Part shown: positions 40,055 to 48,971 of the stretch, one piece after another | Position numbering within the stretch: position 1 is the first letter of the stretch | How the letters are laid out: each line of letters starts with the position of its first letter | Source: Terrimonas sp. | GTDB lineage: Bacteria > Bacteroidota > Bacteroidia > Chitinophagales > Chitinophagaceae | Length of the DNA: 53,660 bases | Reading direction: 5' to 3' | NCBI RefSeq assembly: GCF_003075435.1 | Contig: NZ_QCZJ01000035.1 | Location: 1-53,660, forward strand | Position numbers and translations under genes: made by a program | Notes under the pieces: generated by a model | Told to the model about the DNA's origin: nothing | Databases searched by the model: none | The model's input: the letters and a program-made list of their open reading frames with translations, nothing else

Positions 40055-41320
40055 ATGGCTTCTGCGCAAATAGAACTATTAAACGAAAAAGAGAAATTTG
40101 ATGCTCTTTTTCAACATGTTTCGCTGGGTATTTTAATTGTTAACCAAAAAGGGGAGATCATCCTTGTAAACAATTTCCTTTTAAAACAATTTGAATATAA
40201 CGATGTTGCTGAATTAACCGGGAAGAGTATCGAAGTACTCATTCCACAAAGGTTTCATCATAATCATGTAGGCTACCGTGATAATTATGCAGCTCATCCA
40301 CAGCCCAGGCCAATGGGTTTAGGAATGGATCTGTTTGGCATTAAAAAAAATGGCGAAGAATTTAATGTGGAAGTCAGTTTAAGCACCTACAAGAGTCATA
40401 ACGCTACTTTTATTATTGCGTTTATAAATGATATTACCAGGAGAAAGCAAATTGAAGCCGAACTATTGCAGCAAAAAAAAGAGCTTGAAGCAGTTAACCT
40501 GAAAATTGAAAAATTGAATGATGAGCTGGAGCAGAAGGTTGTATTACGTACAAGCCAGCTGGAGCAGGCAATGAAAGAGCTCGAGGAATCTAAAGATGAG
40601 CTGGCGCAGGCGCTGAATAAAGAAAAAGAGCTGAGTGATTTAAAAAGTCGTTTTGTCTCTATGGCGTCGCATGAATTCCGCACACCGTTAAGTACTATTT
40701 TATCTTCTGCATCACTGGTGGCAAAATATACCCAAACCGAAGAACAGGAAAAAAGAGACAGGCATATATTGCGTATCAAGTCTTCAGTAAATAATCTTAC
40801 TGATATTCTTAATGAATTTCTCTCTATAGGTAAAATAGAAGATGGGAAAATTGTAACGCACTACAGCAACTTCAATGTAAAAGAGCTGATTACGAATATA
40901 TGCAGCGAGATGCAGGGGATAGCTAAAAAGACGCAGTATATTATATATGATCACGAAGGCGAGGCTAATGTATATCTCGATATCACTTTGCTCAGGAATA
41001 TCTTTATGAACCTGCTGTCTAATGCTATAAAATTTTCTCCTGAAGATGGGAAAATTGAAGTAAAAAGCAGTGTAAATGCAGATTATATTATATTCGGGGT
41101 GAAAGATTATGGTATGGGTATTTCTGTTGAAGATCAGAAACATTTATTTGAACGTTTTTTCAGGGCTAAAAATGCCACAAACATACAGGGTACAGGTTTA
41201 GGACTGCATATTGTAGGAAAGTATGTTGAATTAATGAATGGAGATATTAGATGTGAAAGCAAGCTGGAGAAAGGCACTGCATTTACAATAACTTTTAAAA
41301 ATGATGAATTGCCGGCATGA
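40055..41320 (+). CDS. PAS-domain sensor histidine kinase
   Basis: A 421-residue soluble kinase without membrane segments. An N-terminal PAS domain (about 12-130; LFQHVSLGILIVNQKGEIIL, LIPQRFHHNHVGYR, FIIAFINDITRRK) is followed by a long coiled coil (about 130-200). The HisKA box has the phosphorylated His in FVSMASHEFRTPLSTILSS, and the HATPase shows N-box NLLSNAIKFSPEDGK, G1 VKDYGMGI and G2 GTGLGLHIVGKY. PAS sensing in the cytoplasm could be of oxygen or redox state; the HNHVGY region offers His residues but no proven ligand. It overlaps the response-regulator gene by four bases. Confidence 0.93.
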   Translation: MASAQIELLNEKEKFDALFQHVSLGILIVNQKGEIILVNNFLLKQFEYNDVAELTGKSIEVLIPQRFHHNHVGYRDNYAAHPQPRPMGLGMDLFGIKKNGEEFNVEVSLSTYKSHNATFIIAFINDITRRKQIEAELLQQKKELEAVNLKIEKLNDELEQKVVLRTSQLEQAMKELEESKDELAQALNKEKELSDLKSRFVSMASHEFRTPLSTILSSASLVAKYTQTEEQEKRDRHILRIKSSVNNLTDILNEFLSIGKIEDGKIVTHYSNFNVKELITNICSEMQGIAKKTQYIIYDHEGEANVYLDITLLRNIFMNLLSNAIKFSPEDGKIEVKSSVNADYIIFGVKDYGMGISVEDQKHLFERFFRAKNATNIQGTGLGLHIVGKYVELMNGDIRCESKLEKGTAFTITFKNDELPA

Positions 41321-42375
41321 AACGGATACTTTTAATAGAAGATAACAATGATATAAGAGAGAACACAGCTGAGATACTGGAACTTGGCGGTTACAAAGTG
41401 GAAACAGCTGAAAATGGTAAGATAGGGGTGGAGAAAGCACTTTCCAATAAGCCCGATCTTATAGTGTGCGATGTAATGATGCCTGTATTGGATGGATATG
41501 GTGTGCTTCATTTACTGAATATTAACCCTGAACTGAAAGGCATACCTTTTATTTTTTTAACAGCTAAAGCAGAACGGGGCGATTTCAGGAAGGGAATGGA
41601 AATGGGTGCGGACGATTATGTAACGAAGCCATTTACCGATATTGAATTGCTGAGTGCAATTGAAAGCAGGCTGAATAAAGTGAACCTGCTTAAAAAGAAT
41701 TTTGAACTGAATGCAGATGGTATGCAGCAAATGCTGCACGAGGCTGGTGGAAAAAAGGCATTGGAGAATCTTACAAAAGACAGGCATGTCAATCATTACA
41801 AAAAAAAGCAGGTTATATATTCAGAGGGGAATCATCCTAATAAACTATACTATATTGAAAAGGGGAAGATTAAAACATTCAAAACAAATGCGGACGGAAA
41901 AGAATTTACTGTAGGGTTACACGGCGAGGGAGAATTTATTGGCTATGTTGCCATGCTGGAAGGATCTGCATATAAAGAAACGGCAGAAGCCATCAGTGAG
42001 GCAGAGGTGGCGATCATTCCTGTTGAAGAGTTCAGGGGATTAATAGATAGTAATAAGGAAGTAATGCAAAAGTTTATAAAGCTGCTTGCAAAAAATGTTG
42101 AGGAAAAAGAAGAGCAGCTGCTGGGGCTTGCATATAATTCACTGCGGAAAAGAGTCGCCGATGCGCTGATGACTTTGCAGCAGAAATATAAAAAAGCACA
42201 TACGGATAAGTTTTCGATCCAGATATCAAGAGAAGATCTTGCGAATATAGCCGGAACGGCAACTGAGTCTCTTATCAGAACTTTAAGTGATTTTAAATCA
42301 GAGAAGTTAATTGAAATACATGCCGGAGAGATCATTATTCTTAATGAGAAAAAGCTTGCGGCATTGTTGAATTAA
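41317..42375 (+). CDS. Response regulator fused to a CRP/FNR-type transcription factor
   Basis: A 352-residue protein: receiver domain (about 1-125; phosphoacceptor Asp in PDLIVCDVMMPVLDG, Lys in DYVTKPF), a linker, a cyclic-nucleotide-binding-like beta-barrel (about 150-265; KKKQVIYSEGNHPNKLYYIE, GEFIGYVAML) and a CRP-type helix-turn-helix (about 270-350; ISREDLANIAGTATESLIRT). No FNR-type Cys cluster is seen at the N-terminus, since the receiver replaces it. It is the cognate partner of the upstream PAS kinase (ATGA overlap). Position next to the nitric-oxide/cbb3 locus suggests that locus as a target. Confidence 0.92.
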   Translation: MKRILLIEDNNDIRENTAEILELGGYKVETAENGKIGVEKALSNKPDLIVCDVMMPVLDGYGVLHLLNINPELKGIPFIFLTAKAERGDFRKGMEMGADDYVTKPFTDIELLSAIESRLNKVNLLKKNFELNADGMQQMLHEAGGKKALENLTKDRHVNHYKKKQVIYSEGNHPNKLYYIEKGKIKTFKTNADGKEFTVGLHGEGEFIGYVAMLEGSAYKETAEAISEAEVAIIPVEEFRGLIDSNKEVMQKFIKLLAKNVEEKEEQLLGLAYNSLRKRVADALMTLQQKYKKAHTDKFSIQISREDLANIAGTATESLIRTLSDFKSEKLIEIHAGEIIILNEKKLAALLN

Positions 42376-42397
42376 AATAAGGGGTTACTGTTTAAAA

Positions 42398-42565
42398 GGT
42401 CGCATTTCAAATCTTTGCGTGTAGTAATTTCGTGCAGATGCCTGGTGCGTCGGCACGACAGGCAGGAGAAGGTATGTTGAACAGTAGTATAAATGTTCAA
42501 CAATAGCACTAACGCTGAATACTGCACTGTAGTCCGTCATGTCGGGGCACGAGGCATCTGCTTTA
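42398..42565. mobile_element. Degenerate copy of the MITE-like element
   Basis: The left end carries GGTCGCATTTCAAATCTTTG, related to the left inverted repeat at 30743. The interior matches copy one (TGTTCAACAATAGCACTAA, GGCACGAGGCATCTGC). The right terminal repeat is not recognisable. The copy lies directly upstream of the oxidoreductase gene and extends its open frame spuriously. Confidence 0.6.
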
Positions 42566-42649
42566 GCAGCGGTCTTTGTATGCAAAAAATCAGGATGGCC
42601 CTATTTTAAACGCTTTTATTTTTCCTTTATCTTTATTCAAAACAGTATC

Positions 42650-43732
42650 ATGGCTAAGCAAAAAATAAGGACAGGCGTTGTTGGTTTTGGCATTTCTGCA
42701 AAAGTTTTTCATCTTCCTTTTGTAACAACTTTACCAGGGCAATATGAATTTGTGAGTATTCTGCAGCGCAAAGGGAGTGAAGCAAAAGCGCAGTTTCCGC
42801 AGGCTAAAATTGTGCGTACCATTGAAGAAATGGTGAGTGACCCGGATATTGACCTTATTATTATTACTACACCTAATGATACACATTTTCCTTATAGCAA
42901 AATGGCTCTGGAAGCAGGTAAGCATGTTGTGCTTGAAAAGCCTTTCACTAACACTATTGAAGAAGCAGAACAACTGGTTGATATAGCGGCTAGTAGCGGT
43001 AAAGTGCTGAGCGTATACCAGAACCGCAGGTACGTAAGTGATTTCAGAACAATAAAGCAGATACTGGATAATAAATTGCTGGGCGATGTGCACGAATTTG
43101 AAGCACATTATGATCGTTACCGCGCGGAAGAGCGGCCAACAGCCTGGCGTGAAGCTCCTTTGCCGGGTAGTGGTATCTTATATGATCTTGGTGCGCATAT
43201 TATTGACCAGGCTTTATATTTTTTTGGGTTACCAAAGTATATAACCGCGGACATACGCCTTCAAAGGCCTCATGCGAGGGTTGATGATTATTTTAATATC
43301 TGGCTTGATTACGGGTTTAATAAAGTAATACTTCATGCAGGTATGCTTTTCCGTGAGCAGGGACCCAGGTATATGATCCATGGCACAAAGGGATCATTTA
43401 TTAAATATGGTGAAGACCCGCAAGAGGCAAGACTAAGAGCCGGGGAACCACCGGCAGGGGAGGACTGGGGTGCTGAAAAGGAAGATACGTATGGATTGCT
43501 GCATACTGATGTTAATGGTGAAATTATTAAAGAACGTTATCCTTCGCTCAAAGGAAGTTATGCTGATTATTATCTTGATCTTTATGATACTATAGTAAAT
43601 GGCAAACCGGTAAAACAAAAGCCGGAACACGGTTACAATACCATCCGCATTATTCAGCTTGCTATACAAAGCAATGCAGAGAAAAGAACTTTACCCTGCA
43701 CCGGTTTGATGGATATCAGCTATGATGATTAG
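42650..43732 (+). CDS. Gfo/Idh/MocA-family oxidoreductase
   Basis: A 360-residue NAD(P)-dependent dehydrogenase. The Rossmann start IRTGVVGFGISAKVFHLPFV holds the dinucleotide loop, followed by DPDIDLIIITTPNDTHFPYS and the catalytic-Lys motif EKPFTNTIEEAEQL. The C-terminal domain shows GSGILYDLGAHIIDQALYFF with the conserved D-x3-H. The architecture resembles the YdgJ/scyllo-inositol-dehydrogenase-like group; the substrate is not determinable. ATG 42650 is used because the upstream frame lies in MITE-like sequence. It converges on the beta-barrel gene with a four-base overlap of stops. Confidence 0.92.
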   Translation: MAKQKIRTGVVGFGISAKVFHLPFVTTLPGQYEFVSILQRKGSEAKAQFPQAKIVRTIEEMVSDPDIDLIIITTPNDTHFPYSKMALEAGKHVVLEKPFTNTIEEAEQLVDIAASSGKVLSVYQNRRYVSDFRTIKQILDNKLLGDVHEFEAHYDRYRAEERPTAWREAPLPGSGILYDLGAHIIDQALYFFGLPKYITADIRLQRPHARVDDYFNIWLDYGFNKVILHAGMLFREQGPRYMIHGTKGSFIKYGEDPQEARLRAGEPPAGEDWGAEKEDTYGLLHTDVNGEIIKERYPSLKGSYADYYLDLYDTIVNGKPVKQKPEHGYNTIRIIQLAIQSNAEKRTLPCTGLMDISYDD

Positions 43733-44289
43733 AAATTATACCCGAGCGAAAAGAAAGGGCGGTTCCCGTAAGGAGTGCGCTGTTCTTGTAAAATGTCATA
43801 TTGTATCATAAGTAATAAGGCTCCATTTCTGCCGCCCATTGGTATTGCGGCTCCGCCACCCAGTAATAGTGAAGGGACAAATTGTCCTGCTAGTTTTTGT
43901 CTCTCATTGCCGTTATAATATTTTATTGAACCCCAGCTATAATTTAATTCCGGTTGGGCCTGCAACAATATAAATTTAATGGGATAAACGCGTCCAAATA
44001 CATTGAATCCTGTATATCCATAGCTTTCTCTCGAATCGAAATACCTGTAATTATAATAATTAAAATTCACGCCGGCGCCTGCAGCTAAATAATCATTGAA
44101 CCTGTAACCTACCTGCGGAGATACATTCACCGAAGTGTTGGTGCCGAATCCTAACCCAAAATTTCCGCCAAAAAACAATTTGGATTTATCAAAACCTTTT
44201 TGCACCGGCTCCTGGTCTTCCTCCTGGGCAATTGCGTGTTGCGTTATTACAAAGCCGGCAATAATAAGTAGTGATATACACTTTTTCAT
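43729..44289 (-). CDS. Outer-membrane beta-barrel protein (OmpA/porin-like small barrel)
   Basis: A 186-residue protein with a signal peptide (SLLIIAGFVITQHAIAQ). The mature part has alternating amphipathic strands rich in Gly, Tyr and Phe (LFFGGNFGLGFGTNTSVNVS, GYRFNDYLAAGAGVNFNYYN, VPSLLLGGGAAIPMG) and ends in the aromatic FFSLGYNF, an outer-membrane assembly signal. This fits an eight-strand barrel. No partner gene is adjacent and the function is unknown. Confidence 0.83.
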   Translation of the reverse strand: MKKCISLLIIAGFVITQHAIAQEEDQEPVQKGFDKSKLFFGGNFGLGFGTNTSVNVSPQVGYRFNDYLAAGAGVNFNYYNYRYFDSRESYGYTGFNVFGRVYPIKFILLQAQPELNYSWGSIKYYNGNERQKLAGQFVPSLLLGGGAAIPMGGRNGALLLMIQYDILQEQRTPYGNRPFFSLGYNF

Positions 44290-44412
44290 GAGATAGATAT
44301 TTATGGCAAAGATATACAGTGCTGCAAAATAAAGCTTCCGGACTTTGATGATATGTTAAATGTTGAATAAAGCATAAAAAACATCGATAAATAACGATGT
44401 GAATTTTGGAAA

Positions 44413-44450
44413 TACGAAAATAATCGTATTTTTATACGAAATTTATCGTA
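44413..44450 (+). promoter_or_regulatory. Twin palindromic operators TACGA-N6-TCGTA
   Basis: Two perfect palindromes, TACGAAAATAATCGTA (44413-44428) and TACGAAATTTATCGTA (44435-44450), are 22 bases apart, about two helical turns, so a repressor could bind both on one DNA face. A related third inverted repeat (CATCG-N8-CGATG) lies at about 44382-44399. The second site ends 24 bases before the next start codon. The binding protein is unknown and not encoded adjacently. Confidence 0.6.
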
Positions 44451-44474
44451 ATTGTATAATTTAAAACTCCGCAC

Positions 44475-45305
44475 ATGATACACTATGCATTAAGTACGCG
44501 CATTTTTCTTATGATGGTTTTTAGCTCAATAACAATTTTTGCATTAGCCTTTTCCGGTAATGATGGCGATTCCTTTCGGGGATACCCCCGCAATACCCAA
44601 ACAACAACAGATACGGTACCTCCCAAAAAAAGATTACCACGAATCTCCGCTGATAATGAGCATCTGGAGAATAACAGAGTAAACCTGCAGGCGGTTGAGC
44701 AGGCTATGCGTGAAGTGGAACGCAGTATGCAAAGGCTTAAAAGAGAACTGGGAAAGGATTATGATAATTATATAAAGGACAGTTATCGTAAGACGCTCGA
44801 CGAAACCGGCTTGCAGGATATGTATAGATCACGTCAAAGGATACTTGCAGATGTGCAGGAAAATATTGACTATGATATGATCAATAAAAAATTTATGCAG
44901 CAGCAGCATAGGATGCTGGCAAATGCAAACAGGCAAATGGAACTGAACCGGCTAAACCTGGAGCGTGGCAGGAAACAGATGGAACTTGCAATGAAAAATG
45001 ATGTAGATCTGAACATGCGTAAAGCCAGGGTTAAATTAAGAGAGGCAAAAGTTAAACTGGATGAATTGAATAATTTTAAAGCTGACCTGGAGAAAGATGG
45101 ACTGATAAAACAAAATGAACCTTTTGAAATTGAAATAAAAGACGGTGATCTGTATATCAATAATAAAAAACAGAAAAATAAAGTCTCAGAAAAATATAAA
45201 AATAAATACCCAAAGTATTTTGAAAAGAATAATGAGTTTAGGTGGAAAGATGATAATCAAAAGCAAATACGCGGTTTTAAAATAGATAACGATGAACTTA
45301 TTTAA
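44475..45305 (+). CDS. Secreted coiled-coil protein of unknown function
   Basis: A 276-residue protein with an N-terminal signal or anchor (IFLMMVFSSITIFALAFSG) and a long charged helical region (about 55-215) rich in M, R, E and L with heptad-like spacing (NLQAVEQAMREVERSMQRLK, RQMELNRLNLERGRKQMELA). The C-terminal part (EIEIKDGDLYINNKKQKNKV, KYPKYFEKNNEFRWKDDNQK) is highly basic. Similar regions occur at the C-termini of Bacteroidota BlaR1-like M56 peptidases, but no peptidase domain is present here. Twin palindromes upstream point to tight repression. Confidence 0.62.
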   Translation: MIHYALSTRIFLMMVFSSITIFALAFSGNDGDSFRGYPRNTQTTTDTVPPKKRLPRISADNEHLENNRVNLQAVEQAMREVERSMQRLKRELGKDYDNYIKDSYRKTLDETGLQDMYRSRQRILADVQENIDYDMINKKFMQQQHRMLANANRQMELNRLNLERGRKQMELAMKNDVDLNMRKARVKLREAKVKLDELNNFKADLEKDGLIKQNEPFEIEIKDGDLYINNKKQKNKVSEKYKNKYPKYFEKNNEFRWKDDNQKQIRGFKIDNDELI

Positions 45306-45331
45306 GCTGGGTTGACAATACAGATGCCGGT

Positions 45332-46111
45332 CTACTTGTTTTTTTTCAGTGCCAGCAATTCTTTTTTAAATCCTTTGGCATAATCATAGCCAAGTTGAAA
45401 TATGTCATCAATTTTTTTTGTTTCAAATGTGCTGTAGTTATTGAGGGTATCAGGTTGCAGGTATACATCACAAAGCTGTTTTGAATTAACAGCCTTCAGT
45501 GCGGTAGTCATCCTGATAATGCGGGCAATCATCGCTTTATAGCCCAGGGGCCCCTCCAGGGTACTGATGGGGTCAACATTTACACCTATTACTTTACTGC
45601 AGATAGAGCGGAGCTGCTCCACCGGAAAGTTATTTAAAAGCCCGCCATCGCAGAGGTAAGTGTTATCTTTATATAATACAGGCTGAAAAACCAATGGGAA
45701 ACAACAGGATGATTTCACCGCAAATGAAAGTGAGCCTTCGTTGAATATAAGCGATTGGGCATGGGTGATATCAGTAACGGATACGTATAGCGGCATTTTC
45801 AGTTTTTCAAAGCTGTCATGCGGAATATATTTTTTAATCAGCTTTTCAAAAACTATCGTGCTGAACAAACCTCCCCTGCTGGTAAAGAAATCAGAATAGG
45901 TAAACAGTTTTTCTTTTTTGCTGAACTCCAGGATTTCATCAGGCATATATCCTGCTGCGATGAATGCACCAATCAATGAGCCAACGCTTGCACCGGAAAT
46001 CATATCCGGTTTAATACCCTGTTCCTGCAAATATTTTATTACACCAAGATGGGCTATGCCTCTAAAGCCGCCGCCGGAAAGTGTGATACCGATCTTATTA
46101 TTTAAAATCAT
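45332..46111 (-). CDS. Patatin-like phospholipase
   Basis: A 259-residue lipid acyl hydrolase. The oxyanion-hole glycines are in GITLSGGGFRGIAHLG, the nucleophilic Ser in the G-x-S-x-G of SGASVGSLIGAF, and the catalytic Asp in YLCDGGLLNNFPVEQL (D-G-G form). These give the Ser-Asp dyad of the RssA/patatin family. No signal peptide is seen, so action in the cytoplasm or at the inner membrane is expected. It converges on the coiled-coil gene with 26 bases between stops. Confidence 0.93.
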   Translation of the reverse strand: MILNNKIGITLSGGGFRGIAHLGVIKYLQEQGIKPDMISGASVGSLIGAFIAAGYMPDEILEFSKKEKLFTYSDFFTSRGGLFSTIVFEKLIKKYIPHDSFEKLKMPLYVSVTDITHAQSLIFNEGSLSFAVKSSCCFPLVFQPVLYKDNTYLCDGGLLNNFPVEQLRSICSKVIGVNVDPISTLEGPLGYKAMIARIIRMTTALKAVNSKQLCDVYLQPDTLNNYSTFETKKIDDIFQLGYDYAKGFKKELLALKKNK

Positions 46112-46320
46112 TTTAAAGCGCTGGTTTATGCTGTGATGACTTGTTTATACGGATTGCTAATCTACAGATATTACCAGTAATTGCAATTGCCCTTCGTGGT
46201 ATAATGATTCAGTATTACGGCAATGTACCTGTTACGGAATAGTATAATGAATGCAGAGGAGGCATTGATTAATGCGGGTATATCCTGTGGAACCTGTTTT
46301 CCGCGTTCCACACTTCGCAT

Positions 46321-47334
46321 TTAATATGTCTCTACATGTTTATTAAAATTTTCAGACTTAACAACTTTTCCCTTATCTGTAATCATAATACAACTATAGG
46401 CAGGGTATTTTTTAATTAAACGTAATCCTTTTTTCCTGCCCAACACCATTAATGCAGTGCTGAAACCATTTGCTGTTTCTGCATCGGGGCCGGTAACCGT
46501 TACACTGGTTAGCCCTGTAGCCGGATAGCCGGTTTTGGGGTTAATGATATGCGAGTAGCGCCTGCCGTTAAACTCCACGTATTTTTCGTAGCTGCCTGAC
46601 GTGGTTACAGAAGCATTTTTTAGCGTAATAACAGCCAGCAGTGAATCTGCATTGAATGGATTAGTAATTCCAATCTTCCAGTCTGTTCCGTCTGGTTGTG
46701 TTCCCCATGCGGTCATATCTCCGGAAGCATTCACAATTCCGGCATATACGCCATGCTCAAGCATAACCTGTCTTCCCCTGTCTGCTGCATACCCTTTGCC
46801 AATGGATCCGAAACCAATTTTCATGCCTTCCAGTTTCAAAAAAATAGTGGAGTTGATACTATCGAGAATAATATTCCTGTAACCAACTTTTGCTACAGAT
46901 TTTTTCACTGATTCGGGAGAGGGCATTTCCGTCATTGAATCATCAAATTTCCATATCCTGTCCATAGCAGCAAAGCTGATATCAAAAGCTCCATCAGAAA
47001 TCCGGGAAAAATATATGGCCCGCCTGGTCAGTTCAAAAACCTCTTTATCAACTTTTACCGGTCGTATTCCTGCATTATTATTCACTTCAGATATTTGGGT
47101 TGCAGGCCGCCATTCTGAGATAAGATTTTCAATCCTTGTAATTTCTGCAATAACCGCATCAATATATTTTTCAGCCGATACAGAATCTTTTGCTGTAATA
47201 ATGATCTCAAATCGGGATCCCATCAAAGTTGTCACTCTTTTGCGTATGGTTTGTGCTGAAACATTACTGCTCAATAATACCATCAGCACAACGCTGCAGG
47301 ATTGTATCAGCCAAATGCCTTTGTTAACCTTCAT
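46321..47334 (-). CDS. apbE: FAD:protein FMN transferase
   Basis: ApbE attaches FMN covalently to Thr or Ser of extracytoplasmic flavoproteins. The 337-residue protein has a signal peptide (residues 1-28, ending VSAQ), then TTLMGSRFEIIITAKDSVSA, the flavin-binding GSIGKGYAADRGRQVMLEHG and NASGDMTAWGTQPDGTDWKI, and the Mg/FAD site YSHIINPKTGYPATGLTSVT. It is separated from the DUF4374 gene upstream by a terminator, yet lies on the same strand as the iron-uptake-type genes. An acceptor flavoprotein (for example a PepSY-type ferric reductase or NqrC) is not in the window. Confidence 0.93.
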   Translation of the reverse strand: MKVNKGIWLIQSCSVVLMVLLSSNVSAQTIRKRVTTLMGSRFEIIITAKDSVSAEKYIDAVIAEITRIENLISEWRPATQISEVNNNAGIRPVKVDKEVFELTRRAIYFSRISDGAFDISFAAMDRIWKFDDSMTEMPSPESVKKSVAKVGYRNIILDSINSTIFLKLEGMKIGFGSIGKGYAADRGRQVMLEHGVYAGIVNASGDMTAWGTQPDGTDWKIGITNPFNADSLLAVITLKNASVTTSGSYEKYVEFNGRRYSHIINPKTGYPATGLTSVTVTGPDAETANGFSTALMVLGRKKGLRLIKKYPAYSCIMITDKGKVVKSENFNKHVETY

Positions 47335-47428
47335 AGTTGCTGCAAGTTTATGCTATCCCGCTAATAGGATCAAGCGTAACATAATATAATTTTTTTAAAA
47401 CCGCTATGGAACAAACCTGTATAAACGA

Positions 47429-47460
47429 CAAAGAAGCCGTTATTATTTACGGCTTCTTTG
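47429..47460 (-). terminator. Terminator of the TonB receptor/DUF4374 unit
   Basis: A perfect 12-bp stem (CAAAGAAGCCGT and complement) with loop TATTATTT lies about 100 bases after the DUF4374 stop on the minus strand. It is followed there by a T-rich stretch (TCGTTTAT) that is weaker than in the other terminators. Confidence 0.6.
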
Positions 47461-47561
47461 ATAACAAATTAGTGTTAAGTTAATCGCGAAAAGTCAGACG
47501 GTAAACTAAGCATTTGACACCCGGCTTCCGGTAGGCGAGTCTTAGGGTTTACCGCTGGTTT

Positions 47562-48947
47562 TTAGTATGCTCCAATATACTGTCCGCCGGTTTGGTTGCC
47601 CAGTTTTGCACCCGCAGACATTTCCCCGGTTTCTTTATTGAAAACATAAATATTACCCTGCTGACCAGGAACTGCTACTGCAATAAAAACATCGTTGCCA
47701 TTCTGTGCAATATTCTGGATCTGTCCAAAATACAAACTTGATTCGTTAGGAAGCGTATATTTTGTAGCTGTTTTATCATTGAGATTAATACGGGCAATAT
47801 AACCACCTGTACGTTCTCCCTCACTGCTAACCAAACTGTATACTACAAATCCAATTCCGTCACCAACATATCTCCATGTTTCAATATAAGTATTGCTTAA
47901 GCCTAAAGCGGCATCCAAACTAAATACATAGCTGTTGTCATAATCGTTGCCGGAAGCGTTGATTTTTAAAATTTTTGAACCACCGTTGCCATAGCCTTCA
48001 CCTGAAGTAGCCTGGTATACATTACCATCAGTTCCTATATACTGCATAGTGCTGCGGTATCCATTAGTGTTAGCTCTTGTATTGGATGAAGATATAAGTG
48101 TAGGATTAGTGAGGGCCGGATAGTCTGCTACGATTGTCTTTGCCCAGGCTTTAGGGCTGGCATTGTCTGTAGCAAATGTTGGAGTACCATCAGTACCAAT
48201 GGTGAAAGACTCAGGTTTAACTTTAGAAACGGCTACACCTATATACACTTTATTACCAGCTTTGTTAACTACAGGCACATCAATACGGGAAATATAATAA
48301 CCGGCTGCTGTTTCTTCTTCAGAAAGCGAAAATTTAGCAGTAGTGGCAGTGTTGATGATCTTGGGATCATTCAGGTCCAGTGAAAGAATATCTATTTTAG
48401 CAGTTCTCTCTTTGAACACAAAGTCAGGAGAGGTGCCTTCATATACCACTGCATTGGCTGTGCCTCTTACTGCAATACCTATACCTTCTGCAGCTTTTAA
48501 CCAGCGTGGTGAAGAGCTTACATAAGTTGCTGTTTCCACTTCAGCGCCGCTTGCTCTGAAGTCATTAGCACCATGTACACTGTATTTATTGAATATACCA
48601 CCATCATCGCCGGTATATTGTATGTTGTACAAAAAATTTCCATCAGCAGAAGCCTGTAAACGGGCTGTGCGGGAAGATTTAACATGCATACCATCATTAA
48701 AAACATTCACGGTTATACTCGGGTTTTTAGCGTCTGCGGCAGTCAGGCTATATACCATTGTTCCGGCATCGCCATCAGCGGGATTGGTATTGGATGGATC
48801 ATCAATGGCTCCTGAAAGCGTAATCCAGCGGCTTTCATCTACCGGTGGTTCTGTGCTACCACCATTATCATCTTTTTTGCAACTTGCCAATGCAAAAGCT
48901 GCTACAACAGTACCCAGTATTAACGGTTTAAACATTTTTTTTTCCAT
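47562..48947 (-). CDS. DUF4374 lipoprotein linked to TonB-dependent uptake
   Basis: A 461-residue surface or periplasmic lipoprotein. The signal peptide ends in the lipobox LASCKK, followed by an acidic linker (DDNGGSTEPPVDESRW). The mature protein has repeated blade-like strand blocks (for example WLKAAEGIGIAVRGTANAVV, GYIARINLNDKTATKYTLPN, DVFIAVAVPGQQGNIYVFNK), consistent with a beta-propeller of the DUF4374 family. Members regularly sit beside TonB receptors for iron chelates in Bacteroidota and probably bind the ligand at the surface. It follows the receptor gene by 24 bases. Confidence 0.86.
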   Translation of the reverse strand: MEKKMFKPLILGTVVAAFALASCKKDDNGGSTEPPVDESRWITLSGAIDDPSNTNPADGDAGTMVYSLTAADAKNPSITVNVFNDGMHVKSSRTARLQASADGNFLYNIQYTGDDGGIFNKYSVHGANDFRASGAEVETATYVSSSPRWLKAAEGIGIAVRGTANAVVYEGTSPDFVFKERTAKIDILSLDLNDPKIINTATTAKFSLSEEETAAGYYISRIDVPVVNKAGNKVYIGVAVSKVKPESFTIGTDGTPTFATDNASPKAWAKTIVADYPALTNPTLISSSNTRANTNGYRSTMQYIGTDGNVYQATSGEGYGNGGSKILKINASGNDYDNSYVFSLDAALGLSNTYIETWRYVGDGIGFVVYSLVSSEGERTGGYIARINLNDKTATKYTLPNESSLYFGQIQNIAQNGNDVFIAVAVPGQQGNIYVFNKETGEMSAGAKLGNQTGGQYIGAY

Positions 48948-48971
48948 GCTACTTCTATTGTTTGATTTGTA

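Noticed and set aside
46287-46311. Hairpin GTGGAAC...GTTCCAC after apbE as a terminator
   Set aside because: Only seven pairs and no T-run on the minus strand, so it is not convincing.
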